Source: Hyphomonas polymorpha PS728
Lineage (GTDB): Bacteria; Pseudomonadota; Alphaproteobacteria; Caulobacterales; Hyphomonadaceae
Reading direction: 5' to 3'
NCBI RefSeq assembly: GCF_000685315.1
Contig: NZ_ARYM01000008.1
Span: forward strand, 101,841-165,840
Length of the DNA stretch: 64,000 nucleotides
Part shown: positions 34,839 to 43,701 of the stretch, one piece after another
Numbering within the stretch: position 1 is the stretch's first letter
Layout: the number at the start of each line of letters is the position of its first letter
Notes under the pieces: model-generated
The model's input: the letters and a program-made list of their open reading frames with translations, nothing else
The model's database searches: none
Told to the model about the DNA's origin: nothing
Translations under genes and position numbers: made by a program

Positions 34839-35540
34839 TCAGCCGAAGAGTTCGGCCAGGAACGTCTTCAGATAGGCAAAGCTGCGCCGGTCGGCGTCCG
34901 CGTTATACATCGTGCCCATTTCGGCGTTGTTGGCGCCCACAGTCGTGAACGAGTGGTAGGAATGGCCGTGCACATGCGCCTGCCAGTCCGCGCCGGCAAA
35001 CTCCTTGGAAATCGCCAGGAAATCTTCCGGCGTCGCCATCGGGTCGAGCCAGCCATGCTCGATCAGCACCTTCGCCTTGATCTTCGGCTGCGGAATATTC
35101 TCCGCCGGGCGGAAGAGGCCGTGGAAGGACGCCACGCCCAGCACGTCCTGGTTCGCCCGCGCCATGTCCAGCACGCAGAGCCCGCCAAAGCAGAAGCCGA
35201 TGGCAGCTGCTTTCGAGCCATCCACGCCGTCCTGAGCTTTCGCCGCCGCCAGCCCGCCCGCAAGCCGCTTCTGCAGCTCGGCCCGGTCGCCCACCAGCGG
35301 GTTCATCAGCGCCTGGCACTGTTCCACGGTCTCGCCGCGCTTGCCCTTGCCGTAAACATCGATGGCGAAGGCCGCATAGCCGAACTCTTTCGCCACGATG
35401 GCGGCCTTCTGCTTCTCATTATCGGTGAGGCCCCCCCAGGCATGGGCGATCACCACCACAGGGGCGTTCGTCTTGCCTTCGGGTTTCACCAGCCAGCCTT
35501 CATAGGTCTTGCCGTCCACCTGGTAATCAACTGCGCTCAT
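34839..35540 (-). CDS. Dienelactone hydrolase-family hydrolase
   Basis: This 233-residue alpha/beta hydrolase has the Cys-nucleophile form of the family: Cys117 in IGFCFGGLCV, Asp166 in WLDPMATP and His196 in SYHSFTTVG. GNAW-type sequence of the oxyanion region appears as IAHAWGGL. Such enzymes open lactone or ester rings, for example in chloroaromatic breakdown, but no catechol pathway genes are nearby, so the substrate is uncertain. Confidence 0.88.
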   Translation of the reverse strand: MSAVDYQVDGKTYEGWLVKPEGKTNAPVVVIAHAWGGLTDNEKQKAAIVAKEFGYAAFAIDVYGKGKRGETVEQCQALMNPLVGDRAELQKRLAGGLAAAKAQDGVDGSKAAAIGFCFGGLCVLDMARANQDVLGVASFHGLFRPAENIPQPKIKAKVLIEHGWLDPMATPEDFLAISKEFAGADWQAHVHGHSYHSFTTVGANNAEMGTMYNADADRRSFAYLKTFLAELFG

Positions 35541-35681
35541 GGGAGGTCTCCTCTGATTGTCTGCCCCAGTGGATAGAGGGCTTCCCCAGCGGGATTCAAG
35601 CGCCGGGCCGCGATTAGTATGCGCTTTCTAGACTTTTTCCCTACATCCGGCGTCATAGACCAAGCCGCCAGGGAGATACTC

Positions 35682-36503
35682 ATGGCCAAGAAGACCACCA
35701 AAACTGCCGCCCGCGCCAAAGCTCAGGCCGCTGGCAAGGCAATCGAGGCCCAATCCACCGAGATGGCCTACAAGATCTGGCTCGCCGGCGTCGGCGCCTA
35801 TGGCAAAGCCTACGACTCCGCTCTTGCCGGCGCGACCGTCGTGAACAAGCAGTCTGCCGAAGTGTTCGAAGACCTCGTCAAACGCGGCGCTGAAATCGAG
35901 CACGATGTCCGCGCCCGCCTCGCCGGTAATGAAGGCTTCACCAAAGCCTCCGGCAATGTCGCCAAGGCGGTCGAAACCGCCCGCGAATTCCAGTCGAAAG
36001 CTCAGACCCAGTTTGAAGCCCGCATGGAGCGCATGCGCGACCTGCTCGGCGTCAAAGGCCTCGGCACCGCCCGTGAAGCCTTCGCCCGCCGCGTCGACAA
36101 GCTGGAAGACGAAGTCGCCAGCGTCACCGCCAAGGCCCGCACCAAGGCCAGCGACCTGCACCTGAAAGAGCGTATCGCCCGTCTCACTGCCGAGATCGAA
36201 GCGGTTGCCACCGAAACCGGCGCAGACGTTGCCAAGACTGCCAAACGCGTCGCCACCCGCGCTTCCAAGGCCGTCAAGGCTGCCATGGAGCCGATCGAAG
36301 CCGAAGTTGCCGACGATCTGACGCAGATCACCGGTGTCGGCCCGGCCATGGCGAAGAAACTGAACGAAGCCGGCATCACCCGCTTTGCGCAGATCGCCGC
36401 CATGAAGAAAGCCGAACTCGAAGCGCTCGACATTCAGATCGGCGCCCGTGGCCGCGTGCTGAAGGGCGACTGGGCGAAACAGGCGAAAGCCCTCGCCAGC
36501 TAA
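35682..36503 (+). CDS. Phasin (PhaI/PhaF-like) with a C-terminal helix-hairpin-helix-like domain
   Basis: The 273-residue protein starts MAKKTTKTAARAKAQAAG and carries the phasin segment MAYKIWLAGVGAYGKAYDSA (about 33-52), which resembles PhaI/PhaF of Pseudomonas. A long amphipathic coiled-coil region follows (about 60-205). The last 55 residues contain LTQITGVGPAMAKKLNEAGI and RFAQIAAM, a helix-hairpin-helix-like DNA/protein-binding fold. Phasins coat PHA granules. ATG 35682 is preceded by GGGAG, and the longer start at 35619 is less likely. It stands near phaC, phaZ and a phaD-like gene. Confidence 0.85.
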   Translation: MAKKTTKTAARAKAQAAGKAIEAQSTEMAYKIWLAGVGAYGKAYDSALAGATVVNKQSAEVFEDLVKRGAEIEHDVRARLAGNEGFTKASGNVAKAVETAREFQSKAQTQFEARMERMRDLLGVKGLGTAREAFARRVDKLEDEVASVTAKARTKASDLHLKERIARLTAEIEAVATETGADVAKTAKRVATRASKAVKAAMEPIEAEVADDLTQITGVGPAMAKKLNEAGITRFAQIAAMKKAELEALDIQIGARGRVLKGDWAKQAKALAS

Positions 36504-36542
36504 ACGCTTTTGGGCAAGAGGCGGAGGAGCGCGCCTTCTCCG

Positions 36543-36641
36543 CCGTCTTCCCGGAATTGCCGCAGGCAATGTCCGGGACCCAGAGCCTCAGGAAAGCTGG
36601 ATCCCGGTCTTTGTGCCTTCGGCCCAAAACCGGGAAGACGG
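36543..36641. repeat. Intergenic inverted-repeat element with 12-bp perfect arms
   Basis: CCGTCTTCCCGG (36543-36554) and CCGGGAAGACGG (36630-36641) are perfect inverted repeats. A second nested pair (CCGGGACCCAG / GCTGGATCCCGG) lies inside. It fills the space between the convergent phasin and TetR genes and may also act in transcription termination. Confidence 0.75.
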
Positions 36642-36687
36642 GAGGATGCTGCCGGGCCATTGGCTGGCAAAGGTCAACCCGTCCGGG

Positions 36688-37320
36688 TCAGGACTTTGTT
36701 TCCTCGAAATGACGGATCATGCCGCTTAGCGCGGCAGGCCCCGCCGCGCCCATATAGGGCACGATGAGGCACATCACCTGGAACACAGTATTGTGGATCA
36801 GGGCAGGGCCGTCATGCGCTTCCTTTGCCAGGGCATCACCGGCCAGCCAGAAGGTCAGTGTGGTGATGATCTGCTGGGTCAGGGGCGGCTTCAGGCGCGG
36901 ATCAATGTCGATCACGCCGAGCCGCGCCAGGTCGTCAAGGATGCGCTGGATGGTGGCCCGTTTCTCCGCACTCAACGCGCGGAAGCGGCCTGCCAGGTCG
37001 GGGTAGCGGGACATCATCCCCGCAAGATCCCGGTAGAAGAAACGGAAGTCGTATATCTCTTCCAGCAGGATGTAGATGTAGACCCAGTTGTCCTCGATCG
37101 AGGCAACACCCCCGCTGGAGCCGCGCAGGATAACGCGCATCTCCTCTTCAAACCGGTCATAAAGGGCCCGGATGATCGCGTCCTTGCCCTTGAAATGATA
37201 ATAGAGGTTACCGGGGCTGATCTCCAGCGCATTGGCGACATCTACAGAAGACAGCTGCGCCTCGCCCTCTTCATTGAAGAGAAGCAGGCTCACCTGAAGG
37301 ATACGGTCGCGCGTTTTCAT
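36688..37320 (-). CDS. phaD: TetR-family regulator resembling PhaD of mcl-PHA loci
   Basis: The 210-residue protein has an N-terminal TetR helix-turn-helix: MKTRDRILQVSLLLFNEEGE, then SSVDVANALEISPGNLYYHFKGKD. This matches Pseudomonas PhaD closely in the opening residues, from memory of that protein. The C-terminal ligand/dimer domain is helical. It is divergent from phaC across 160 bp. In Pseudomonas PhaD activates the pha promoters and senses a fatty-acid-derived CoA ester. The same role here is inference. Confidence 0.78.
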   Translation of the reverse strand: MKTRDRILQVSLLLFNEEGEAQLSSVDVANALEISPGNLYYHFKGKDAIIRALYDRFEEEMRVILRGSSGGVASIEDNWVYIYILLEEIYDFRFFYRDLAGMMSRYPDLAGRFRALSAEKRATIQRILDDLARLGVIDIDPRLKPPLTQQIITTLTFWLAGDALAKEAHDGPALIHNTVFQVMCLIVPYMGAAGPAALSGMIRHFEETKS

Positions 37321-37354
37321 GGCCAGTGAAGCAGTTTGACAGAGAAAACTGACT

Positions 37355-37382
37355 GTGAAACGAATTTTATCATAAACTTCAC
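37355..37382. promoter_or_regulatory. Inverted repeat in the phaD-phaC divergent promoter region
   Basis: GTGAA and TTCAC arms are separated by 18 AT-rich bases, with a TTGACA at 37336 just before. The position between the divergent TetR and phaC genes makes it a candidate operator. The arms are short, so the evidence is weak. Confidence 0.3.
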
Positions 37383-37480
37383 CGTGTTCTCTTTCAGGAA
37401 AAGAAAGGGATCATGGTTAAAAACCGGCGGCTGGGCCAGAAACCCGGTGACAGTCCGGAAGATCTTGGGGAGGAATAGAC

Positions 37481-39169
37481 GTGACGTCACCGAAAGACGA
37501 AATCGCCCGTAATGCGGCTGAAAATACGGCAGCGTTGAACCCGCTGCTGGGCGGCTTCAACCGCCAGGAACTGCTCGGCGCCGTCGCCATGATGCTGCGC
37601 TCGACCATGACCAACCCGGTCACCACCGCAAGGATGGTCAGCAAGATCACCAGCGAGAACACCGAAATCATTCTCGGCAAGTCCAAGCGCGAGGCCGACA
37701 AGAAAGACCGCCGCTTCAAGGATCCCGCCTGGGAGCATAACCCCTTCTACAAGCGCGGCATGCAGTCTTACCTCGCCACGCAGGAACACCTCCACAACTG
37801 GGTCAACGAGATCCAGATGGGCGAGCTGGAACAGGCCCGTGCCAAATTCGTGATGGGCATGATCACCGATGCCATCGCGCCAACGAACACCCTTGTGGGC
37901 AATCCTGCCGCTGCCAAGCGCGTGGTCGATTCCGGCGGCCTGTCGCTGCTCAAGGGCATGAAAAACCTCTATGAGGATCTCACCAAGAATGGCGGCTTGC
38001 CCGCGCAGGTCGACAAGCGCCCCTTCAAGGTCGGCGAAAACCTCGCCATTTCGAAAGGGCAGGTGGTCTGGAAGAATGAGATGCTGGAGCTGATCCAGTA
38101 TGCTCCGCTCACCGAGAAGGTCCACAAGACGCCGATCCTGATCATCCCCCCACAGATCAACAAATTCTACGCGATGGACCTGACGCCGATGACGTCAATG
38201 GTCCAGTTCCTGCTGGCCATGGAGCAGCAAACCTTCGTGATCTCCTGGCGCAACCCCACGAAAAAGCACAAGGATTGGGGCCTTGGCGACTATATCGACA
38301 GCCTGATCCAGGCCAGCGAAGTCGTCCGCAAGATCACCAAATCGCCAAAGCTCAACGTCTCCGGCGCCTGCTCAGGCGGCATCACCACCGCCACCTTCGC
38401 CAGCCTTCTGGCCGCCGCAGGCGACAAGCGCATCAACTCGCTAACCTTCATGGTCTGCGTCCTTAACCCGCAGCGGGATGACAGCGACATCGGCCAGATC
38501 GTGTCGGATGGCAGCCTCGAAATCGCGCGGAAATACTCAAAATCGCGCGGCATCCTGAAGGGCGATGATCTTGCCCGCATGTTCGCCTGGATGCGTCCGA
38601 ACGACCTCATCTGGAACTATGTCGTCAACAACTATCTGATGGGCGAAGATCCTCCGCCCTATGACGTTCTGTTCTGGAATAACGACACCACGAATCTTCC
38701 CGCGGCCCTGCATTCGGACTATCTCGACGTGGCCCTGAACCAGCCCTTCGACAATCCGGGCAAGGTGGAAGTGGCCGGCCATATGGCAGACCTCAGCAAG
38801 GTCACGGCAGATGCTTTCGTCGTGGCCGGTGTCACAGACCACATCACGCCCTGGAAAGCCTGTTACCGTACGCCCGCGCTGCTCGGCTCGAAAAATGTCG
38901 AATTCATCCTCTCCTCCAGCGGACACCTCCAGTCCCTGATCAATCCGCCGGGCAATCCGAAGGCGAAGTATTTCCGTGGCAAGGAAATCAAGCCGACGGC
39001 GGATGAATGGGCGGCCAGCGCCGAAGAACAGACCGGTTCCTGGTGGCCGCTCTGGGGCCAGTGGCTGAAAGAGCGCTCCGGCCCGCTGAAAGCTGCACCC
39101 AAAGAGCTTGGAAACGAAGCCTTCCCCCCCATCTATGCAGCGCCGGGCCGCTACGTCTTCAACGACTAG
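37481..39169 (+). CDS. phaC: Polyhydroxyalkanoate synthase, class II-like
   Basis: PhaC polymerises (R)-3-hydroxyacyl-CoA into storage polyester at the granule surface. The 562 residues carry the catalytic triad Cys297 (SGACSGGITT), Asp453 (GVTDHITPW) and His482 (SSSGHLQSL). The GACSGG box, the length and the triad spacing (296/451/479 in Pseudomonas PhaC1) resemble class II, medium-chain-length synthases rather than class I (GYCVGG). It is followed by phaZ and diverges from the phaD-like gene. Confidence 0.93.
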   Translation: MTSPKDEIARNAAENTAALNPLLGGFNRQELLGAVAMMLRSTMTNPVTTARMVSKITSENTEIILGKSKREADKKDRRFKDPAWEHNPFYKRGMQSYLATQEHLHNWVNEIQMGELEQARAKFVMGMITDAIAPTNTLVGNPAAAKRVVDSGGLSLLKGMKNLYEDLTKNGGLPAQVDKRPFKVGENLAISKGQVVWKNEMLELIQYAPLTEKVHKTPILIIPPQINKFYAMDLTPMTSMVQFLLAMEQQTFVISWRNPTKKHKDWGLGDYIDSLIQASEVVRKITKSPKLNVSGACSGGITTATFASLLAAAGDKRINSLTFMVCVLNPQRDDSDIGQIVSDGSLEIARKYSKSRGILKGDDLARMFAWMRPNDLIWNYVVNNYLMGEDPPPYDVLFWNNDTTNLPAALHSDYLDVALNQPFDNPGKVEVAGHMADLSKVTADAFVVAGVTDHITPWKACYRTPALLGSKNVEFILSSSGHLQSLINPPGNPKAKYFRGKEIKPTADEWAASAEEQTGSWWPLWGQWLKERSGPLKAAPKELGNEAFPPIYAAPGRYVFND

Positions 39170-39210
39170 AGATAGGCAAAAATGACCCCGCGCCCGTGCA
39201 TCGGACGGCT

Positions 39211-39274
39211 CATCCTGAGCGAAGTCGAAGGGGCCGGGGCCCGTCTCAGCCTTCCTTTTACTTCGCTCAGGATG
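39211..39274. repeat. Inverted repeat between phaC and phaZ (CATCCTGAGCGAAGT family)
   Basis: CATCCTGAGCGAAGT (39211-39225) and its perfect complement ACTTCGCTCAGGATG (39260-39274) form 15-bp arms around a GC-rich loop. The same core forms a 27-bp perfect inverted repeat at 43493-43567. It may act as a terminator or stabilise phaC mRNA. Confidence 0.85.
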
Positions 39275-39345
39275 CGCTGCGGTCTACCTTGCGCCGCTGC
39301 TGAGCGCCTATGGAAATCAGAAACCGGCAGGAATAGGTAAGTCTG

Positions 39346-40185
39346 ATGGTATCGAACGTCCGCACCCCCCTTATCACGATGGAAGATGTCGATGGCGTCC
39401 TCCTGCGGGTCGCCCATTGGCCGGTGGAAGGGCAGGGCGCTGGCCGCCCGCTCGTCTTCTTCAACGGCATCGGCGCCAATCTGGAGCTGGCAAGCGGCCT
39501 GGGAGACATGTTCCCGGATCGGGAAATCCTCACGCTGGACGTTCCCGGCGTCGGCGGCAGCCCGGTCACCCAATGGCCCTACCGCCACTGGATGCTCGCC
39601 CGCTGGATCCGCAAGCTGGTGGACCGTTACGGCATCGACGAGATGGACGTGATGGGCGTTTCCTGGGGCGGCGCGCTGGCCCAGCAGTTTGCCTTCCAGT
39701 ATCGCAGCCGCGTCAAGCGCCTCATTCTCTGCGCCACCACGGCCGGCGTCACCATGATCCCCGGCCGCCCGGCCTCCCTGTCGAAGATGGTCGATACGCG
39801 CCGCTATTCCGATCCCGAATTCATGCGCGAGAATTTCGCCAAACTCTATGGTGACGCCGCCGATGGCGCCGCTGGTGGCCATATCGACAGTCTCATGCCG
39901 CCAGATCCCAAAGGCTATCTCTACCAGATGCTCGCCTTCGCGGGCTGGTCCAGCCTGCCTTTCATCCGTTTCCTGAGGATGCCGGCGCTCGTCATCATGG
40001 GCGACGCCGATACCATCGTGCCGCTGGCCAATGGCCACATCCTGAACTTCGCCCTGCCGGATGCGCGCCTTGAAGTGATCGAAGGCGGCGGCCACCTCTT
40101 CCTGGTCACCCGCGCAGACGAAACCGCCGCGATCATCCAGGGCTTCCTGGACGAAGGCGAAGCTGCGCTGAGCGACGCGGCGTAG
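39346..40185 (+). CDS. phaZ: Intracellular medium-chain-length PHA depolymerase-like hydrolase
   Basis: This 279-residue alpha/beta hydrolase has Ser106 (GVSWGGALAQQF), Asp222 (GDADTIVPL) and His250 (GGGHLFLVTRA). These positions are close to the Ser102, Asp221, His248 triad of Pseudomonas PhaZ. The opening VFFNGIGANLEL and DVPGVGGS are also shared. It would release 3-hydroxy acids from granules. It follows phaC after a 176-bp gap holding an inverted repeat. A general esterase is possible but less likely in this context. Confidence 0.85.
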   Translation: MVSNVRTPLITMEDVDGVLLRVAHWPVEGQGAGRPLVFFNGIGANLELASGLGDMFPDREILTLDVPGVGGSPVTQWPYRHWMLARWIRKLVDRYGIDEMDVMGVSWGGALAQQFAFQYRSRVKRLILCATTAGVTMIPGRPASLSKMVDTRRYSDPEFMRENFAKLYGDAADGAAGGHIDSLMPPDPKGYLYQMLAFAGWSSLPFIRFLRMPALVIMGDADTIVPLANGHILNFALPDARLEVIEGGGHLFLVTRADETAAIIQGFLDEGEAALSDAA

Positions 40186-40186
40186 C

Positions 40187-41773
40187 TCAGTCGTTCATCA
40201 ACCGCTCGGCCTCGATCCGCACGGCGCCATAATCCACCTTGCCGGTGCCCAGCACCGGAATGGCATCTACACGGAACACCCGGCGCGGCACGGAGATTTC
40301 CGGAACGCCGTGGTTCTGCGCCCAGGTGAGGATCGGATCGCGCGTCGCCCCCGGCGCATCGGTCAGCAGGATCACCTGCTCACCCTTCTTCGGGTCGGGC
40401 AGGGTCACGGCGGCGTGCATATTGTCCGGCCACACGGCAGCCGCGCAATTCTCCACCACCGCCAGCGACACCATCTCCCCGCCGATCTTGGCAAACCGCT
40501 TCACCCGGCCAAGGATACGGATAAACCCGTCTTCATCGATGTTCACGATGTCGCCAGTGTCATGCCAGCCATCGATCAGCCGCTCGATCACGCCGGGATT
40601 GGTCGCGCGCACATAGCCCATCATCACATTGGGCCCGCGGATGTGCAGGCGCCCGCCATCGGGAATGCCGTCCACCGGCACCAGCTTGGTTTCCATCTCG
40701 GCCATCAGAACACCCACCGTGCCCGGACGGTTATCCTCCCATTTGTTGGCGGCCGCCACAGGCGAGCTTTCCGTCACGCCATAGCCTTCCAGTATCTCGA
40801 TATTGAACTTCCGGCGCACATAATTGCGCGTCTCGTCCTTCACGCGCTCCGCGCCGCACACCGCCAGGCGAATGCTGTCGAGATCGCCGTCGCCAGCCGT
40901 GCGCGCATATTGCGAAATGAAGGTATCCGTCGCCAGCATAAGGGTCGCCTTGCTCTCCCGGATGCGCCGCACGATTTCCTTGGGCTGCAGCGGGGAAGGG
41001 TGGAACAGCACCTTGATGCCCGCCACCAGCGGCAACACCGCGCCCACCGTCAGGCCAAAGCAGTGAAACGTCGGCAAGGGATTGAACAGAACATCCGTGT
41101 CCGGACCAAGACCGATATGCGCGCGCACCTGCTCAACATTCGCCATCACATTCTCATGGCTCAGCACCACGCCCTTGGGCTCGCCCTCGGTGCCGGAGGT
41201 AAAGAGGATCACGCCCGGCTTCTTGTGGCTCGGCCCCGCCGCCACCAGCCCCGGCAGCAGCATCCCCGCCACCGCCGACAGCTTGTTGCTGAGCGACAGG
41301 GTCTCCCGCACATCCTCCAGATAGACAATCTCTGCCACCGTGGAGAGATCGGCCACCAGCGCGTCCAGCCCGCCCAGCTCCACGAATTTGTGCGCCGTCA
41401 CGATCCGCGAAACCTTGGCCGCCTTCAGCGCCGCCTTGAGGTTTTTCGATCCGGCGGTGAAGTTCAGCATCGCGGGCACGCGGCCATAGGCCGACAGGGC
41501 ATAGAAGGCGATCACCGATCCGGCGCCCGAGGGCAGCATGATGGCCACAGCCTCGCCCTTCTTCGTGCCCTTCTTCAGCGCCGAGCCGAGCGCGAAGGCG
41601 CCCTTGATGATGTCCTTGTAGGTCAGCTCCCGCTCGTCCCCGTCAACAAGGATCACCTTGTTCCCGCCAAACTCGCGCGAGGCGCGAATAAGCGCGGAGA
41701 ATACGTCAGTCCGGGTGCGCTGCGGCTTATAGTCAAGCGGTGCGGGCACCAGTGGCTGGATGGATTGCTGCAT
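40187..41773 (-). CDS. Acyl-CoA/acyl-ACP synthetase (AMP-forming)
   Basis: The 528-residue adenylate-forming enzyme has ATP motifs [48 protein letters not shown] and the catalytic Lys near [12 protein letters not shown]. It resembles the synthetase half of Aas (acyl-ACP ligase) without the acyltransferase half. It is convergent with phaZ (1-nt gap), and it could reactivate acids released from PHA. That link is inference. Confidence 0.85.
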   Translation of the reverse strand: MQQSIQPLVPAPLDYKPQRTRTDVFSALIRASREFGGNKVILVDGDERELTYKDIIKGAFALGSALKKGTKKGEAVAIMLPSGAGSVIAFYALSAYGRVPAMLNFTAGSKNLKAALKAAKVSRIVTAHKFVELGGLDALVADLSTVAEIVYLEDVRETLSLSNKLSAVAGMLLPGLVAAGPSHKKPGVILFTSGTEGEPKGVVLSHENVMANVEQVRAHIGLGPDTDVLFNPLPTFHCFGLTVGAVLPLVAGIKVLFHPSPLQPKEIVRRIRESKATLMLATDTFISQYARTAGDGDLDSIRLAVCGAERVKDETRNYVRRKFNIEILEGYGVTESSPVAAANKWEDNRPGTVGVLMAEMETKLVPVDGIPDGGRLHIRGPNVMMGYVRATNPGVIERLIDGWHDTGDIVNIDEDGFIRILGRVKRFAKIGGEMVSLAVVENCAAAVWPDNMHAAVTLPDPKKGEQVILLTDAPGATRDPILTWAQNHGVPEISVPRRVFRVDAIPVLGTGKVDYGAVRIEAERLMND

Positions 41774-41936
41774 AGGTTTCCGCCCTGAATCGCTACGGTC
41801 TCTGCCGATTTGTGTAATATTCTGTCATGTTGCGTCATATCTGCAACAGTTATTGCCAGTGTCCAGCCGCCGGTGCATGGGTCGTCTGCACAGGGTTCCG
41901 CTTGATGGAATCGAGCAGAAGGGCCATTTTTCGGCC

Positions 41937-42908
41937 ATGGCCAACCTCATCGACACCCGCACCGGCGCCCCGCGTCCCCGCCACCCCGAAAAGCAGGCGC
42001 GTCCTGATACGCCCGTGCTGCGCAAGCCGGACTGGATCCGGGTCAAGGCGCCCACCTCCGAGGGCTATGCCGAGACGCGCAATATCGTGAAGTCGAAGGG
42101 CCTCGTCACCGTCTGCGAGGAGGCTGGCTGTCCCAATATCGGCGAGTGCTGGGACAAGAAGCACGCCACCATGATGATCCTGGGCGAGGTCTGCACCCGC
42201 GCCTGTTCCTTCTGCAACGTCGCCACCGGCAAGCCAAAACCCGGCGTGGATGAGGACGAGCCCCGCCGCGTGGCTGAGGCCGTGGCCGAAATGGGCCTCT
42301 CCCATGTCGTCATCACCTCGGTGGACCGGGACGATCTGGAAGACGGCGGCGCCATGCACTTCGTCAACACGATCAACGCCATCCGCGCCGCCGCGCCGAA
42401 CACGACCATCGAAATCCTCACGCCGGATTTCCTGCGCAAGGATGGCTGGGAAAACCGCGTCATTGATGCAAAGCCGGATGTGTTCAACCACAATCTGGAA
42501 ACCGTTCCGCGCCTCTATCTCTCCATCCGCCCCGGCGCGCGCTATTTCCATTCCCTCCGTCTGCTGCAGAAAGTGAAGGACCGCGATCCCTCCCAATTCA
42601 CCAAGTCCGGTCTCATGGTCGGCCTCGGCGAAACCAAGGAAGAGGTGATGCAGGTGATGGACGACATGCGCTCGGCTGGCGTCGATTTCATCACCATCGG
42701 CCAGTATCTTCAGCCTACGCGCAAACATGCCGCGATTGACCGCTTCGTGCCGCCCGAAGAATTCAAGGCCTATGAAGAGATCGCCCGCGCCAAGGGCTTC
42801 CTCATGGTCTCGGCCAGCCCGCTGACGCGCTCCAGCCACCATGCGGGGGAAGACTTCGCCCAGCTGCGCGCCGCCCGCGAAGCCTGGCTCGCCGCCCGCA
42901 AGGCATAA
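41937..42908 (+). CDS. lipA: Lipoyl synthase LipA
   Basis: LipA is a radical SAM enzyme inserting two sulfurs into octanoyl-lipoyl domains. The 323 residues from ATG 41937 contain the auxiliary cluster Cys60, Cys65, Cys71 ([12 protein letters not shown]) and the radical SAM cluster Cys86, Cys90, Cys93 (CTRACSFC). The longer frame from 41760 adds non-homologous residues and is rejected. It is followed after 3 nt by a RatA-like gene, a frequent alphaproteobacterial pair. Confidence 0.96.
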   Translation: MANLIDTRTGAPRPRHPEKQARPDTPVLRKPDWIRVKAPTSEGYAETRNIVKSKGLVTVCEEAGCPNIGECWDKKHATMMILGEVCTRACSFCNVATGKPKPGVDEDEPRRVAEAVAEMGLSHVVITSVDRDDLEDGGAMHFVNTINAIRAAAPNTTIEILTPDFLRKDGWENRVIDAKPDVFNHNLETVPRLYLSIRPGARYFHSLRLLQKVKDRDPSQFTKSGLMVGLGETKEEVMQVMDDMRSAGVDFITIGQYLQPTRKHAAIDRFVPPEEFKAYEEIARAKGFLMVSASPLTRSSHHAGEDFAQLRAAREAWLAARKA

Positions 42909-42911
42909 GGC

Positions 42912-43373
42912 GTGCCGCGTTTCACCAAGACGATGCGGGTGCCTTACGGGCCGGAGCAGTGCTTTGCTCTGGTCTCCGATATTGCCCGCTATCCGGACTT
43001 TATAAAGTGGATCACCGCCCTGCGCGTGTCGGACCAGCGCGCCGCCGGGCCCGGCGTGAACGAATGCTTGGGAGAGGTGGTCGTCGGCTTCAAAGGCTTC
43101 ACCGAGCGCTTCACCACCCGCGTCGTCGCCGATGAGCCTGCCGCCCGCGTCACCGCCTCCCTCGTGCGCGGCCCGTTCCGCAAACTCTTCGCTGAATGGC
43201 GCATCACCGAAAGCGTTGCGGGCGCCTCGGACGTGTCCCTCGAAATCAATTACGAGTTCCGAAACCCCGTCATCGCCTTCCTCGCCGCCGCCAATCATGA
43301 TCTGGCGGTCGACCGTATCCTGAGCGCTTTCCTGGAAGAAGCGAGGCGGCGGTATTCCACCCCATCGGCTTGA
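42912..43373 (+). CDS. RatA/COQ10-like START-domain protein
   Basis: The 153-residue protein of the SRPBCC (START-like) fold has the family sequence VPYGPEQCFALVSDIARYPDF and a final helix DRILSAFLEEARRRY. Members are linked to coenzyme Q10 binding or annotated as RatA. It begins with GTG, 3 nt after the lipA stop, so it is probably cotranscribed. Confidence 0.85.
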   Translation: MPRFTKTMRVPYGPEQCFALVSDIARYPDFIKWITALRVSDQRAAGPGVNECLGEVVVGFKGFTERFTTRVVADEPAARVTASLVRGPFRKLFAEWRITESVAGASDVSLEINYEFRNPVIAFLAAANHDLAVDRILSAFLEEARRRYSTPSA

Positions 43374-43379
43374 CACCCC

Positions 43380-43480
43380 TTAACCCCTCTCCCGCGAAGT
43401 AGGAGAGGCTGCGGAGGACCAGCGTTTGCACTGCAAACGCCCGGAGCAGGCCATCGCAAAGCGATTGGAGGTGAGGGTCT
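43380..43480. repeat. Inverted-repeat-rich intergenic element related to 34031-34186
   Basis: The element begins with ACCCCTCTCCCGCGAAGT and ends with GATTGGAGGTGAGGG, with an inner hairpin (GCGTTTGCA/TGCAAACGC) and an AGGAGAGG. The two-ended CCCTCTCC...GGTGAGGG design is shared with the element after murA. Confidence 0.6.
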
Positions 43481-43492
43481 TCCACCCCGCCC

Positions 43493-43567
43493 ATCCTTCG
43501 ACTTCGCTCAGGATGAGCTTCTCTGGCACAGCGTTTTTTGAGCTCATCCTGAGCGAAGTCGAAGGAT
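43493..43567. repeat. 27-bp perfect inverted repeat (CATCCTGAGCGAAGT family)
   Basis: Positions 43493-43519 and 43541-43567 are exact reverse complements with a 21-base loop. The core is the same as the repeat between phaC and phaZ. It lies downstream of the lipA/ratA-like pair and could fold in RNA or as a cruciform. Confidence 0.9.
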
Positions 43568-43701
43568 AGAGTGGGCCCGCAACACCTATCCCCCAAATCC
43601 CGCCCCCTCCGCGTCCAAAATCCCCAATCCCCTCAACGCCTTAAAAATAAATCCCGCAAACCTTGTCCACCCCCTCCCGCGCCGGGCGTATCCTCCGTCC
43701 C

